Of a stretch of 12,953 nt of DNA, positions 12,819 through 12,953 are shown one piece after another. The DNA comes from CAZNYN01 sp964577295. GTDB lineage: Bacteria > Synergistota > Synergistia > Synergistales > Synergistaceae. The notes under the pieces are model-generated. The model did no database searches, was not told the DNA's origin, and worked only from the letters and a program-made list of their open reading frames with translations. A program made the translations under genes and the position numbers. How positions within the stretch are numbered: the first letter of the stretch is position 1; the number at the start of each line of letters is the position of its first letter. The stretch spans positions 1 to 12,953 of the forward strand of contig CAZNYN010000053.1 of the NCBI GenBank assembly GCA_964577295.1, in the 5' to 3' direction.

Positions 12819-12953
12819 GCAGTGCGTATTTTCGTTCTTACAACGTTCGCTTCTAAGGGTCTAGAGTTTGTTTTTGCAGTAGTCTTTTGTAATTTATGCC
12901 TTAGGTGCTTGCGGGACATTCCAAAGCCATGTGAGAACAAAAATCCGCACTGC
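12819..12953. repeat. Intergenic element bounded by 23-bp imperfect inverted repeats (MITE- or REP-like), reaching the window edge
   Basis: The left end (12819-12841) begins GCAGTGCGTATTTTCG. The right end (12931-12953), read on the minus strand, begins GCAGTGCGGATTTTTG. Over 23 positions 20 match. The enclosed 89 nt (12842-12930) hold no supported gene. A minus-strand open frame starting at 12940 covers the element and runs into the 3' end of yedF, but has no ribosome-binding site and a basic, low-information sequence. No transposase is nearby, so this would be a non-autonomous or regulatory repeat. The right boundary is unverified because the window stops there. Confidence 0.5.

Noticed and set aside
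12620..12940. Minus-strand open frame of 106 codons covering the tail repeats and the 3' end of yedF
   Set aside because: It has no ribosome-binding site, is antisense to yedF, and runs through a terminator and inverted repeats. The composition is basic and unlike the neighbours. It is better explained as a repeat that happens to be open.

Overview
The window looks like a chromosomal segment of a strictly anaerobic, probably diderm bacterium. My best guess is Synergistota (Cloacibacillus/Synergistes-like). This is an inference from three things: two substrate-binding proteins with cleavable Sec signals and no lipobox cysteine (so a periplasm), an oxygen-sensitive double-cubane reductase operon, and YedF. 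No rRNA or tRNA gene is present to fix the taxonomy.

Layout. The left edge (1-257, minus) holds the first 85 codons of a YczE/YyaS/YitT-type membrane protein. Divergent from it is a two-gene unit on the plus strand: a small secreted protein of unknown function (449-1162) and, 4 nt later, a metal-dependent amidohydrolase (1167-2006). A stem with A/T runs on both sides (2026-2059) can serve as terminator for this unit and for the convergent hisD-family gene (2078-3343, minus), which stands alone behind a good promoter. The 580-nt gap between hisD and pstS (3344-3923) contains the hisD promoter, an A+T-rich spacer, a plus-strand promoter, a strongly folded RNA region of about 250 nt that I cannot assign to a known family, and a Rho-independent terminator just before pstS. 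pstS-pstC-pstA-pstB (3924-7262) is a complete phosphate importer without phoU.

From 7383 to 12697 runs a second co-directional operon: a NitT/TauT-type substrate-binding protein, an ABC permease with an unusual insertion, an ABC ATPase, a double-cubane-cluster reductase (DCCP, the E. coli YjiM type), its ASKHA-fold ATP-dependent activator (YjiL type), and YedF (TusA-like plus DsrE-like domains). The last five genes overlap or are separated by 30 nt or less. The arrangement suggests one pathway: import a small substrate, reduce it at low potential on the [8Fe-9S] cluster using ATP-energised electrons from the activator, and handle a sulfur or selenium product or cofactor through YedF. The substrate is unknown. 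This is the most interesting system in the window.

The last 256 nt (12698-12953) carry the operon terminator, an 8-bp inverted repeat, and a pair of 23-bp imperfect inverted repeats (20 of 23 positions match) whose right copy ends exactly at the window edge. This looks like an intergenic repeat or MITE-like element. The minus-strand open frame running through it is probably not a gene.

I saw no CRISPR array, transposase, integrase or tRNA.
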